DNA of 64,000 nt from Dermacentor variabilis (GCF_050947875.1 NC_134568.1:255571778-255635777), one strand, 5' to 3'; positions 12,201-23,540 are shown, counted from the first letter of the stretch. Notes: generated by a model from the sequence alone, not told the origin. Numbers and translations are program-made.

Positions 12201-15200
12201 GAATGAAGATCTGTAAATAGTGAGTACAATTACAGGCAATGAGGGAATGGCACCAAGACACCAACCAGCACTTAAAAATATATGTAATTCATGAGCTTTA
12301 GGTCAAATCACCTGATCCACCACAGCTATGCAGCGCAGCCTCACTGTACAAACACAGCTTCCACAGTGCAATTAGATATAGCCCCTTGATACAACATGCT
12401 ACACTCCTGTTGTAACATTTTAGTTGTTTTAGTGGTTTTAACAGAGCCTAATGGATGTTCTCTTACCACTATGAATTCCTGCACAGGCCCTCGGAAAAGC
12501 GCAAGGTGGTTCTGCATGAGCATATATCATGCTATTGGATAGCCTATAATGCCATGATAAAAGGCCCTATCCAGGGCCCATGGAAGCATCTGTCCTCTGT
12601 GTCATTCTGGTGTATGGTCGAGCCCACTTATATTGATACTGGTTTTAACAATACATTGGTTATAACAATGAGAAGCTGCTGCACCATCAACTTTTGTATG
12701 CTTTCCATAGTGAAATAACCCGCTTACTACAATGCCCTGATGCTGTATTATTGGTTATATTGATGAAGTCTGCCTGCTGGGTGTCTGAGGTGAAAGGTAG
12801 TGAAATGAGAAATCTTTGAAAAGAAAATGAGAAATTCGAGTCATTGCAGAATCAGTGCAGTGCAGCGCTGCTCCAACAGCCGTTGGGCGCTCATTTTCCA
12901 GCCTTCTCTGCGCGCGTCTCTCCCGTCACCCTTCCACCCCTCCAAACACGAATGGGCTGCGCCCGTTGCTCTACGCCGCACCACCCTCTGAAATACGAAT
13001 GGACCGTGCCAACTGCACTGCTCACATGTTGCTCGCTGGCTCTTCATTCAGTGCAGTTCTGCAAACAGCTTAATCGCTCGCGTTCATCTTTGTTGGTTGG
13101 GTTGAAATCGTTCCTGGCCATGTGGTTTTTCAGCCTTGTTTGACTTTCCACCGAAATGGAAGATGGATGATCCACCCGCTGATAGTCGACAATGCACGAT
13201 GTTGCAGGTGAAAAGAAAGCGCACAGCTATAGTTTGGAAACTTGAATGTATTGGAAAACTAAGCGCTTCTAACCGATGAAGCGATCGTTGCAACATACTT
13301 GCATCGGATAGCGACGGCGACGGCAGCAGCGATGACGCGGTAGAGCAGGCTGCCTCAACATTGTCCTCACAGGAGGCCTGGCATACGATTCAGTCCTTCG
13401 TTTTCGCAAGGAACCTTCCGCTGCACTACGTAGAGCACCTGGATGCCTTGGAGAACATGTCGGCAAGCTTTGCGTAAAGCATGCAAAACTGACGGATATA
13501 GGGTTTTTTCGTGCAAGCCAGTGAAAAGTACGTGGCGAGATGCTTGTGGCGATCTTGCCTCAGCATTTCTTCTGTATTTCTCAAGCTGACAGGTTGCTGC
13601 GGCAACCTCCTCGCCTATTTTAAAAGGGCCCTTTTGGGACCACCAAAGCGATGCCTCGGCAGTGCTCGCATATTGCTTGCCACCCGCGATCCCTCTTTGC
13701 AGTTGTTATAGGAGGGCGATCTTTTAACGCTGACAGCCGCAGTTTTGTTATACATGATCGGAGCGCCCAGGAAGTAGTTAAACGAGTGAACACAATCAGC
13801 AGCCAGATGGAGGACGGTGGTGGTGGGGAGGGGCACTGTCCTGCCTGCCATTACAGTTTTCTCACATCAGCTCTGCCATTCCTCCTACTTTGATTTTTTC
13901 ATGAAACTCAGTTATAACACTTATCGGTTATAACAATGGAATTTTAATGGCACTCGAATAATGTTACAAGTGTGTTTGATTGTGTATATATTTTTTCTCA
14001 AGTAGTCAAAAGCTCTCTTTTGCATAATATTTCAGCATATACCACTTGCTTTCCATGGCATTGTGTACGATTAGTTAAATGTAATCACAATTTCCTTTCG
14101 AGTCTTCAAATTCCCCATTAAAAAAAAAATCATGGGGTTTTACGCGCCAAAATCACGATCTGATTATGAGGCACGCTGTTGTGGGAGACTCTGAAAATTT
14201 GGACCACCTGGGGTTCTTTAACGTGCAGCTAAATCTAAATACACCGGTGTTTTCGCATTTCACCCCCATCAAAATGCGGCCGCCGTGGCCGGGATTGGAT
14301 CGCGTGACCTCATGCTTAGCAGCCCAACACCATAGCCACTGAGCAACCACAGCGGGTATCCCCATTTGTGTTATATTCACAAACACGGCGTGTTTCTCAC
14401 ATAACACTGCAAAGATAAAACATAGGTTGGGGAGACACATTACGAAACATGACAATTATAAAAAAAAGGGTCAAACACACAAGCAGGTATTTTAAAAAAA
14501 CAAGTGTTTCTCAGTCAGCAGCCGATATGTGAGCAAGCCATACATACCCCTGTGCTTTCTGCATAAGGTTATGCATGTTGCGGAAAACAAACTCCATACG
14601 GCCTGGGTCCCTACTGCTTCCTACTTCGCTTATTATCAAGGCTTTAGAGATTTCTGGAAAAAATATAAAGAACATAAGCAATATATCTGACATAACAATG
14701 CAACTTTTACTACAGTGAGCAGCAAATAAAATACAGTAAATCTAAATTTCGATGTGCTATTTTTTTATTTCTATAAGAATTTTACTTTTGCAAAGAAAAC
14801 TAAAAGTGGATGACCAGACCTTGCTTCAAATATACCAGTGTGAAATTTTGCTATTTTATGGCTGAAGCTGCAATAATTACAATGAAACTGCAAGCAACAT
14901 AATGCTGACTATGCGTAAACAAACACTGCAACATTGGTAGACATGGACACACGGGTTATCTGAACTAGGTTTGTTTATAGCCTGTCAGATCAAGGAAAGG
15001 CAATTGGCATTAGCTTTGAAATAATACATGCAACCAACAAACACCTGACAGCATCCCACAGACAATGACTTGAGGTTGCACAGACCTTTCAAATCCTTCC
15101 CTTTTTTTTTTATAAGCATCCCTTTGGGTGCCAGCAGGGCTCCTGTCTCTGCGCATGCACTCAAGAGTGTAGTGAGATTGGTCTACTGTGGTTATTGGAA

Positions 15201-18200
15201 CACACTTTCAATTTCCTGCCCAATGATGTTAGGTGTATGCTAGCACGTACAATTGGGAAAAATGCCAGAGCTGTGTTCTAATTTCCACCACACTCGGAGC
15301 GCATGCGCAGGAGCCCTACCTGTGCCATGATGACACCAGGGAAGTACTCTGTAAGAGTCCACTTAGTGGACTGTCCCTTTTGGCTGTTTCCGATTGGCTA
15401 ACCGTTATAGACATACGATAGGTGCCAGTGATACTAGCCCAAATTGTGAATACTGTGAGGTGCCAGAAACACTTAACATATATTTTGTGTGTGTCCCGCG
15501 TACGCGCAAGAACGACAGCAACTAATCTCTTCCATTGCAAAGATTCAGGAGAGACCGTTATCAGACGAGTTTCTTCTAGGTCCTTGGCCTAATGCAAACA
15601 GCGCAGCCCTGGTAACAAGAGCCGCTATAGCTTTTCTCCAGGCCACTGGGCTGGACGCACGGCTTTAGAGATGCCACAACTCTGAATTTGTATATACGCA
15701 TCTCTTCCTTATACCATCGTCATTCATCAGCCCTTTCCCTCCCCTTCCCTTTTCCCCAGTGCAGAGTAGCAGGCCAGAGCAAGTTATAGCTCAGGCCGAC
15801 CTCTCTGCCTTTCTGTAAATAAATTTTTCTCTCTCTCTCTGCTTTCTACTGTGAGACCACCATGTTGGCAATGAATGCTTTTCTTGCTTGGTCACATCAG
15901 CAGGCCTGCTGGCACTGGGGTCAAATACAAGGCATTTTGTTTCTGTTGCAATACTGCAGGCAACTCCACTGTGCTGTAGGGAAGGGCACACTCTACCATC
16001 ACAGTAGTGATGCCTCATTGGATAGGCACATGCAGACAATAAAACCTTGCAGGGTCAAATACTGATTGCCCACAAATGCTTGAGAAATCCTGGGACAGTC
16101 CTCGCAGAGTGGCATTTACACATAATTAAACATGACACATAGAAATTAGCTCGTAATTAATGTTCACAAAAGCACTACACAGGTGGATATACATATTTCT
16201 GTGTGTTATCATTTTCAGTGAGAACTTGAAATGCTGCGTACCATTAATAAAGAATAATAATAATAAATAAATAAATAAAATAAAAACCACCTAGTCTGCA
16301 AAAAAGAACTCCTGGAATCATTTCCAGCACACTGAAATTTCATTTCTATCTACACTGCTTTAGACATGGTGGCAGTAAGCAATAAAACTATGGAGGGATG
16401 ACAATAGTTCAACGAAACACAACAGAAGCAAACTAGAAATATTTATGTGTTGTTGGCCTCTTCAAGGCTCTGGGAAGGTGCCAGCATGTTAGCCCTACAG
16501 AATAAATGTAATTTAGCAGCCTGCAGCTCAACATGAAGGGAACTTCAAAAACAAAGTAGATGCTTACTTTCCTCAGCTCAATAATCAGTGTTGAGCATTT
16601 TTGCATGAAACTGTAAAAAATAAAAAGGAAATTCTAAGTACACCTCAGCACTTCCTATGAGTTGTGAATGCGAAAGCATTAATGTCCAATTGAATGCCAG
16701 TGAGCTGTCCTTTGAGTAATTAACTCCTCTGGGGCAAGCGAGAGCGTTGAGACGCTTGGTGCGCTTTGATTTGGCCTTGCGGGTGAGAGCTTGCGCAAAC
16801 AAGGAACACATGGATGACACAGGCTTCCGGCAGCGAGAGCAAGGGTGATTTGGTGTTGCAGCAATGCCCTCTCCCCTCAGAAAACCCCTGGTGCACTACA
16901 GCGACAGTAGCTGTGCCCTTTTGCCTGCTCTGCTCCGCTGAGATGCACTCATGACGTGGTGTCGCCCCAATGGGAATTTAGATGCCGTTTTGCTGCTACA
17001 GACGTGGGACGCCAACTTTTTCACTCAATGAGCCATTTTACGCTTTCAAATCAAAATATAAAACAGACAGATAATTGAATTGAAACCACATTTACTAGAG
17101 AGCTAAGATAGTGATTGGCTTGCACCTGCGAGCTTAAAGGGCCCCTCACCAGGTCTGGCCATTTTGAGCTGAAAAGCGCAGAGCATACAATGCGCACTAA
17201 CGATCGTGTTTGCAAACAATTACATCGCTACGCACAGCAGAAAGGTCTGAAATTTCAATCCAAACACAGTTTTCCCTTTCCCTCACGGCGACCATGCTTC
17301 AAGCCGGACGGTGACGTACTTGCATCCCTGCGACTACGTACTCGGGTCCGCAGTGTGGTGTCGCTCGTGGTGACACGTGACTTCGAGAATTATTCAAGGC
17401 AACAACTTTTATTTGTGTGATCTGTTGCTTGAATTGTCGAATTGAAGTTTAGAGAAATAATAAAACGCACAAACGGAATGTCTGCGTGTTTTTTGTTTTA
17501 CTTCGCACTGAAGCAAGAGAGATGTAGTTCCACTTCGTCTGCTTGTTCGCACGGTTGCGTAGTCATGTGCACAGATACCCAAACTATGCCCTTTTCTACC
17601 GTGTTCCAGCGCGTGATCATGCTATGCGATCTGCATGTTCTTTCTCAGTATTCGTGTAGCCCTGAATTATACTGCTAGTCAAGCGTCCTTATGCACAGCT
17701 TGCAAAATCATGCGCTGCGCGAAACTGGACAATTACAACAGCGCGTACGCAGCTATTTAAAAAAAAAAAAAAAACGAAGAAGGGAAAAAAATGAAGGCGG
17801 GGCCCAGGACGTTTACGTCACACGATCCTCGAGGTCTGGTATGGGAGAACACAGGGGAGGAATTTCACTTGTGGAGGCTAGACGGGGCGAGTGGAGAGAA
17901 TGTCTCACTATGCAGTGGAGCTTGCCTCCTGAAATCATGGGTTCGCGGCACTGAAATATTTCTATCTGGGCTACTAATGAGCCAATTTGAAACATTTTCG
18001 TGGCAGAACACTCCCTGAGGACACGTAACAACTTTCAGCGTATAACTAAAATTTGCTATGGGGCCTGGTGAGGGGCCCTTTAAAGCACTCCGATGCAAGA
18101 AGCATGGTGATGTTGAGGTTGTACTTCTGCTGCTGCCTAAGTAATCTTATCTTTTTTTTCTTAGTTGCTACTATTTTGCCTGTCTGAGAAATGAGAAATG

Positions 18201-21200
18201 GGGGAGGGAGTATGCTAAGGGGTTGGGAGAGCCCTGGCCCAGGTCTGCAGTCTTTGAGTTATGTCCACTGTGGTGGATGAACTGGGCAACTGGGTTCATT
18301 TGGGCTGGTTGGTACATCTATTCAAACAGAAGAATTTTGAACAGCATGACATAGGTCAAGGAAGAGCGCACAGGACAGTATTCCGTCTTGTGCCTCTTTT
18401 ATTTGTCCTGTGTCAAGCTGTTCAGAAATTCTGCTGTTTCAACTGGGCAACTTCACCAATTGTAACGTGGACTCCTATGCACCTTTTAATTTTTTCAATA
18501 TTATTGGTTGAAACTCTCTACCTCCATAATGTTGCAAATAGTGCCATTCTATCTGTGTTTGAATATCAAATTCACTCTCTTAATTACTGCACAGTCACAT
18601 AGCCGCATGGTATTTTGATTGCGATTACAGATAGCATCTCAAATACTTGGCTATTCTGTGCACTGGATGCAACTACAATGTTCAAGAGCAGTATGACAGT
18701 CAGACAGCATGATTTAGCATCAACAAAACTCCTGAACCAGGTATTCGCCAAGAAAAAAAAAAGATAGGTATGCTCGACCCGAAAATGTATCTATAGAAAA
18801 GAAAAAGACGTTGGATGTTCATCTAGAAAAATATGTTCACTGAAAAAAACCTGATTTTTAGGAGGGAAAAAAAGAAGGAAGCTGAATTTTGGGAACATAA
18901 AAACTGAAAACACTGAACCCTACTTATATAATATACTAATGAGAGTTAGGGACCCTCACTTTACCATTTTGTCCAGAGACTTTCAGCCTGGTGCCATTGC
19001 AGAAGGAGCCATGCCCTTTGACCGCAGTGTACAGCTGATCCAAAGCTGGATTGTACACAATGCCCACTACAATCTGTGAAGAGCACAACTTGTAGATATT
19101 CAGAAAAGACAAAAAGATTTCCCACCTAAGCATGCAGTTTATAGCAACAAAACAGCTGGTAGCTCGAAGACACATGCATACATGTAACAAACATGCAAAG
19201 CAACCTTACATGTATGGATAAAAGAAGCATTTTTATGGGTTCGATATATGTACCACAACTATAATATATATGATTTATAATGCAATAATGATGTAGTCGG
19301 AGGACACTAGAATAATTCTGAAAATGAAAGTAACATGAAAATATAAGCTCCACATATAGCTTCTCAATTTTGTAGTCATGCTACAAAAATGGAGCAATGT
19401 AATGGCTAAAATAGACTGCCACATACTTGCAGAAGAAAAAAAGTGGTCTGTATAAGTAGCGTCTTTCATTTTAACATACTATGTTTATCACAAGTCATGA
19501 AATGGCGTAACGTAACCTGACATCTGCTTTTCCAATTAACATTTAAGAAATTATATCGTTCTCAGTATTTACAAATTATTACACTTAACAATGAACTAGA
19601 TACTGTAATACATAAAATGTCTTATTTCCACAAATAAATATTATCAAAGAATGAACAGCAGCGCAGAAACGTGGCTTTAACTTGGACTGCTATATTTATG
19701 AGAAGTACTTGTTACTACACATGGTCATCTGATAATGTCTGTATCCACCTTGGACCTCTTTGGGCCTTATGCATGCATTCACAGACAGCATGTCATCTAA
19801 GCAGTAGTTCATATGTTCAGGCAGTGTAAAAAAACTTACAGTGCCTGAGCATGCGTACAATCAGCATTGTGCAAGTCACTGGACCACTGCCGTCATCAAA
19901 GTGGTTCTGGCAAGACAACTGATGTCCAGAACATTATGTTAGCTTGTAGTGCACATCTACATACAAAGTTGCAGTATGCAAGTTTGTAAGTATACCTTCA
20001 ACAAACGCCTTATAATAGTGATACCTCTATAATCTGTGCAAACTTAATTTTTAAACACTCGGGTGACTTTTTCTTTACGAGAAAAATTGAGTTTCACAAC
20101 ACCGCCCAAGTCAAGGGATGTTTCTTTATACACATGTTCCTTTAATTATTCTGACATAATAAAGAATAAGCTCAGCAGCTAGATGACTTCTATATGTTGA
20201 CCACAATTTCTTAGAAGAGTGCTTACAGGAAATGCCTAGCTTAGTGCGACCCGCAAAACTTGCTTGGACATTTGACCTAATAATTAGGAACTGTGAGTAA
20301 TAATGCTCTTAAGCTTAATTATGTTAACATACAGACACATTTTACTGACACGAAAGCATCTTGCTGCACACTACATCTGTACTTGCGTAAATTTCTGCCA
20401 AGTTTGTGTCATGCAAGTCTGCTTTCAGCTGATAAGCAATTACCTCAAACACAAATTATACATACAGATTAGGACATTAAGAGCATTGTGCAGTAAGCCC
20501 AAGTTTGTCCTCAAGTTGCCTAAGAGTTCAGAATATGCCACAGTATTAATCAGTGCAATTTTACCACATGTTTTGAGCCTATTTAGAATCTTTGAAAAGA
20601 AATGTAATGCATTTTTTTTACATTCTTGCTTCTGCTCATTAGGCTTCTTTTAACCATTGTCTTTTTATCCAGATGAAACAAATGTGAAACCTCAAGGGCC
20701 ATGGAATTGTACCCATACATGAGAATGATTATTTTTACATAGTGCAGCCATATTATAGGGCTATAGCAGGAGCGCGAAAAAGAGAACAGTAAACTGGCAT
20801 AAGCAAGGCAAACACAGGCAAGTAATTGAAACAGTTAACATAGACAAGCGAACATAAGCAAACGATTTTAAAAATACAGGCGAAGCAAAGTACCTATTTG
20901 AAAAGTACTCTCCTATGGCAACTAAAAACTAATTTAATTAATTAAACTAATTAAGACAATGAATTCCGATGCTCTATGGTGTGTGGAAAAAAATAAAAGA
21001 AATAAAGAAAGGAAGACAAAAAAGCTATATTTCAATGTCTTAGTATGAAGAAAAAAAAGACATTAGGTTTAAAGCGTGAAAACTACAACTGCAACTTTCT
21101 TCAGCAAGTATGACATGACTGCAGTCATGTCATACATACAGAAAGTTTACAGATTCAATGTGATAACGCAGCAAGAGTGGTTGGAGGTTCAGAGAGTGTG

Positions 21201-23084
21201 CAATGACTGTGCCGGTGAAAAATTGTGACAGTAATTATTGGAGATGGAACGCATAGATTTTCTTTGCACAGATTTAAGCAATCATATTCAAGCAAAGAAT
21301 ATGAATATAATAAATGTAATACAACATAACTACTTGTGCGTCACATGTATCTGGACAACAGTAATGTCATCCTAAAGCAAGAGTATGTTGCATCTTAAAC
21401 ATCACCTCTTTCTGAACAGCGAGTGCGACAGAAACAGCAACGACTGGAAACCTGCAGGATGAAAATGACACAGGTGTACCAAACGTGTGCAACGTGTGAT
21501 GCAAGTCCGCAAAATACCTTGATGTTTAGTTGAGACCTTTCATTACATACATGAGTGACCAAGGCCTTGGCTCAGCTTTAAAAACTAATGCAAGTAAACT
21601 ATACACATGCGAAGAAAGACCTATGTTACCCGTGCACAAAGTTCATGGTCCCGTCAATCGGGTCAATGATCCATGTGGGATCATTTGTAAGCTCGCTTTT
21701 GATACCCGCAGCAACTGATTCTTCTCCGATGAACCTAGCGCAAAAGAATGAAAGAAAAAAAAACAAGAAAAGGAATGTAGGTACACCACCAGGTCTCCAC
21801 AGAGCAGGAGTATGAGAAACACAGTCAGGCATCGGTGTCGTCCGAACAGCCCGATGAAATGCATCTTATTTTGTTGTAGCGCAAGCTGAACGACAAGGAC
21901 AACAGAAAGGCATATCTAACACACACAGCGCTAACTTTCAACAACAGATTTATTTCCAATTCTCGTCGCTATATATACACCCTCGAAACGTCATACAACA
22001 CGTCATCCCCTACATGCATAGGTTCTCCCACAGATGAAAAATGATTGCTGGAAGGAGCGGCATCAATGTTGTATTTTCGGCGCCTAATAAATTGGTTAGC
22101 CTGTGTAGAAACACAAGGCCAGAAAGAATCACACGTACCGCACGCGAAAAGGAACATAAAAACAAATTCATTCATTGCATCGCGGGTGTGGTATACCGCA
22201 TTCCTCTAGGGTGTGGACGATCCTACATTGGTCAAACAGGTAGATGCAGAAATGACCGGATACTAGAACTAGAACACAATAACAAAGTAAACAACGTGGC
22301 TGCCGACGGCCTTCATGCCATCCATTGCCAGAGATGCAAATGCAAACCCAGATTTAAAGAAACAGTCATCATGAGTAGAAGCAGGTGTGAGATGACGCGC
22401 TTGATAATAGAAACTAGACACATATCAACATTTGGTGACACCATGCGTCAGTAAGCCTTCCATTTCGTTATCCATAAAAGAGCTCGGTTATCTTTGCTCG
22501 GGTTGAACGTGTACATGTGTGTCAATATGTGTGGCAAAAAAGTGCTTGCGTGTGGTTCCCGGCTTTTTGTTTATGTTCACCGAAATTTTACACGTGTTGT
22601 ATGACGTTTCTAGGGTGCATATATAGCGACGAGAACTGAAAATAAATCTATTGTTGAAAGTTAGCGCTGTGTACGTCAGATGCGCCTTTCTGTTGTCCCC
22701 GTCGTTCAGCTCGCGCTACAACAAAATAAGATATGCCATACCAACAAGCTCCTATAGCTACCCTAATTGATGAAACGCGACGCGGTCACTCTTACTTGTG
22801 ATTTGGGTATTCCTCTCGGAGTTTCCCAATTAGCAGTTGTTCAACCTGCCTATCGTATTGTGTAACCAGATCAGTAAATTCTGACTTCGTTTCGAACTGT
22901 TTTCTTTCGCCGAACGCCCTTTGCACAATCTGCAAGAAAAAAAGAACTGATTTCACGCACTGACTATTTCGCTATCTCACACATTCTCACACACATGCAA
23001 AACGACACAGCTTACCGCTCCAGATTCCTTAACAAGTTCTAAGGCTTTACAATAAAATCGTTCAATGTCCTGATCGGTAATCAT
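9151..23084 (-). CDS. IMPA1: Inositol monophosphatase (IMPA1 family), 8 exons
   Basis: A Mg2+-dependent phosphatase that hydrolyses myo-inositol monophosphates to free inositol and feeds the cytosolic phosphoinositide cycle; the family is lithium-sensitive. CDS = complement of 23016-23084, 22796-22929, 21630-21734, 21406-21451, 18965-19073, 14548-14653, 9615-9766 and 9151-9257. The lengths sum to 828 nt (275 residues plus TAG), close to the 277 residues of the human enzyme. Every junction is GT-AG and keeps frame. Seen in the protein: metal ligands in GEES (E72/E73) and WIIDPIDGT (D92, D95), GSTAVNMC (195-202) and WDMA (D221). The usual DGTTN is DGTMN here. Start: the only Met in exon 1, giving an N-terminus of normal length. 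No frameshift or stop, so probably functional although five of its seven introns are long or transposon-bearing. Symbol is by homology; a close paralogue cannot be excluded. Confidence 0.95.
9615..9766 (-). CDS. IMPA1: IMPA1 exon 7 (catalytic Asp exon)
   Basis: Residues 190-240: [28 protein letters not shown] (D221 is the third metal ligand) and TEAGGVVMD. Acceptor CCAACATTCCAG, donor GTATGTG. Only 28 bp separate this exon from the end of a pogo-like transposon at 9795, so the branch site or part of the pyrimidine tract may be transposon-derived. Confidence 0.95.
9795..11230. mobile_element. pogo/Tigger-like non-autonomous DNA transposon
   Basis: Begins CAGTCTACACTCGTTACAAT and ends with the near complement (ACGAGTCTACTG). 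It is flanked by TA on both sides (9793-9794 and 11231-11232), the target duplication of Tc1/mariner-pogo elements. Sub-terminal repeats of the type TATAACGGACC and AACGGACC recur at both ends, as in pogo-like elements. The 1436-bp interior has no transposase; it contains a G run near 10127-10138 and copy 2 of the repeat at 700-1262. Lies in IMPA1 intron 6. Confidence 0.85.
10562..11120 (+). repeat. Dispersed repeat, copy 2 (inside pogo-like element)
   Basis: Matches 700-1262 over most of its length with small indels, in the same orientation. It forms the right half of the element at 9795-11230. Confidence 0.75.
11231..12613. other. Intron 6 sequence, nothing recognised
   Basis: AT-rich intronic DNA without coding segments or repeats that I can name. 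Confidence 0.4.
12614..13961 (+). mobile_element. Second pogo/Tigger-like element, decayed
   Basis: Left end TCGAGCCCACTTATATTG with GGTTATAACAATG at 12658-12670; right end the complement of TCGAGTGCCATTAAAATTCC with GGTTATAACAATG at 13926-13938. The repeated TATAAC units inside diverged inverted ends of about 50 bp resemble pogo-like termini. Exact ends and target duplication are blurred by mutation. It carries a transposase C-terminal remnant (13304-13477). Confidence 0.65.
13304..13477 (+). pseudogene. Tigger/pogo-like transposase C-terminal remnant
   Basis: 58 in-frame codons ending in TAA. An acidic Ser/Asp-rich stretch ([16 protein letters not shown]) is followed by [20 protein letters not shown] and HLDALENM, resembling the acidic C-terminal tail of Tigger/pogo-type DDE transposases. 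An in-frame TGA at 13277-13279 closes the frame upstream, and no DDE core is visible, so this is a fragment. Assignment rests on pattern similarity only. Confidence 0.5.
14120..14358 (-). mobile_element. tRNA-derived SINE (Ruka-type), copy 1
   Basis: Read on the minus strand it starts with a tRNA-like head (box A-like GCTCAGTGGCTATGG, box B-like GATCCAATCCC) followed by a body with ACGTTAAAGAACCCC and TGCCTCATAATCAGA, and a T-rich tail. Flanked by an 8-bp direct repeat TCCCCATT (14112-14119 and 14359-14366). Ruka is a SINE family known from ixodid ticks; assignment is by recognition. Confidence 0.85.
14548..14653 (-). CDS. IMPA1: IMPA1 exon 6
   Basis: Residues 155-189, including [13 protein letters not shown], equivalent to SLLVTELGSSRTP in human IMPA1. 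Acceptor TTTTTTCCAG, donor GTATGT. The following intron of 4.8 kb contains three transposable elements. Confidence 0.93.
15540..15842 (+). mobile_element. LINE 3' end (I-type), 5'-truncated
   Basis: A short coding tail includes [20 protein letters not shown] and ends near 15667. It is followed by a pyrimidine-rich 3' UTR (CCCTTTCCCTCCCCTTCCC, GCAGAGTAGCAGGCC) and a CT-repeat tail at 15827-15842. The UTR organisation matches that at 32600-32812. Lies in IMPA1 intron 5. Confidence 0.65.
15843..17133. other. Intron 5 sequence, nothing recognised
   Basis: Contains an AATAAATAAATAAA run near 16257-16279. No coding similarity seen. Confidence 0.4.
17134..18083. mobile_element. TTAA-flanked inverted-repeat DNA element
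   Basis: Starts TTAAAGGGCCCCTCACCAGG (17134) and ends with the exact complement, CCTGGTGAGGGGCCCTTTAA (to 18083). TTAA is present at both ends. The 950-bp interior contains a poly-A run (17758-17774) and no recognisable transposase. Probably a non-autonomous element of a TTAA-targeting (piggyBac-like) family; inferred from the ends only. Confidence 0.8.
18084..18964. other. Intron 5 sequence next to exon 5
   Basis: Nothing recognisable beyond A-rich runs. Confidence 0.4.
18965..19073 (-). CDS. IMPA1: IMPA1 exon 5
   Basis: Residues 119-154: [20 protein letters not shown] followed by [10 protein letters not shown], the conserved mid-domain of the family. Acceptor TTCACAG, donor GTAAAG, ends in phase 1. 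Confidence 0.94.
19074..21405. other. IMPA1 intron 4
   Basis: 2.3 kb of AT-rich intron. A perfect ATGACATGACTGCAGTCATGTCAT palindrome region lies near 21110-21133. No coding segment or element recognised. Confidence 0.5.
21406..21451 (-). CDS. IMPA1: IMPA1 exon 4 (46 bp)
   Basis: Short exon encoding [15 protein letters not shown] (residues 104-118), equivalent to FPFVAVSIGFAVNKK of the human enzyme. Acceptor ATCCTGCAG, donor GTGATG. Too small to find by ORF length; supported by homology and by phase continuity on both sides. Confidence 0.9.
21630..21734 (-). CDS. IMPA1: IMPA1 exon 3 (metal-binding exon)
   Basis: Completes codon 68 and carries GEESVAAG and WIIDPIDGT, which hold two of the three metal-ligand clusters of the family. 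Acceptor GCGCTAG, donor GTAACA (a less common +5 base). Ends inside the codon of G103. Confidence 0.95.
21863..22732 (+). mobile_element. Penelope-like element remnant with inverted terminal repeats
   Basis: Two 141-bp inverted arms (21863-22003 and 22592-22732) begin ATCTTATTTTGTTGTAGCGC and are about 90 percent alike. Between them is a GIY-YIG endonuclease frame (22041-22454). GIY-YIG plus terminal repeats that may be inverted is the hallmark of Penelope-like retroelements. The reverse transcriptase is missing apart from a short linker-like stretch reading into the left arm. It lies in IMPA1 intron 2, 63 bp from the exon 2 donor. Confidence 0.8.
22041..22454 (+). pseudogene. GIY-YIG endonuclease domain of a Penelope-like element
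   Basis: 137 codons. The domain core reads [20 protein letters not shown], containing the GIY-like VVY and an intact YIG. It continues to an R-rich helix and HCQRCKCKP, resembling the Cys/His cluster of Penelope endonucleases, and an E in RLIIETRHI. An in-frame TGA at 22035-22037 interrupts the frame; upstream of it [11 protein letters not shown] reads like the linker between reverse transcriptase and endonuclease. The reverse transcriptase itself is absent, so this copy cannot move on its own. Confidence 0.8.
22796..22929 (-). CDS. IMPA1: IMPA1 exon 2
   Basis: Residues 24-67 plus two bases of codon 68. Acceptor TTCTTGCAG, donor GTAAGAG. Contains the segment [18 protein letters not shown], equivalent to the human segment around DLVTATDQKVE. 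Confidence 0.93.
23016..23084 (-). CDS. IMPA1: IMPA1 exon 1 (coding part)
   Basis: Encodes residues 1-23, beginning [18 protein letters not shown]. Followed by a GTAAG donor at 23011-23015, phase 0. The following intron is only 86 bp. The 5' UTR and transcription start are not visible. Confidence 0.92.
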
Positions 23085-23096
23085 GACTATTGCAGA

Positions 23097-23540
23097 CCGC
23101 AGCGATTTCGAGCTCGAGTTTCTCACGCGAGACGTTCACTTGAGGGATCGCCAGCCGTTTGTGCGCAGGCGCGAGTAAGAGTGGACGCGAGAGAGAAAAT
23201 CTGGGGGCTTTTGCTCCTTGAATAGATGACTGTGCCAACGCCTCCTGACTGTGCCGAGGCACTACGGAGCCCGTGTTGTATGCGTTTGTTCCCTAGACAT
23301 GCCGACATTGCACAATGGGATCGAGTTTGTTTACGCTCTGACGCTGGCTGCCGACGCTGGCTGCTCGTGCGGCGAGGCAGTGGGCCCGGACGCATTTTTA
23401 CAGGTACAGCGGGGCGTGGCGTTTCTCGCGGCGCTCGACGTTTCTGCGCAGGCGCGAGTAAGAGCGCGAGTGCGGTCGAGTTTGTTTACGCTCCGCCGCT
23501 GGCTGCCCGCGCGGTGAGGCAGTGGGCACGGTCGCTCCAT
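23097..23540 (+). repeat. GC-rich dispersed repeat (copies A and D) upstream of IMPA1
   Basis: Copy A (about 23139-23400) contains GGGATCGCC, GCGCAGGCGCGAGTAAGAG, GAGAGAAAATCTGGG and TCGAGTTTGTTTACGC. A second partial unit (about 23420-23530) repeats TGCGCAGGCGCGAGTAAGAG and GTTTACGCTC. The same family occurs inverted at 33270-33593 and partly at 24045-24180. Copy A ends about 55 bp upstream of the IMPA1 ATG. Confidence 0.7.

Noticed and set aside
22041..22454. Host or bacterial GIY-YIG nuclease
   Set aside because: Cys/His cluster, upstream linker and terminal repeats fit a Penelope-like element; no bacterial-type gene context.
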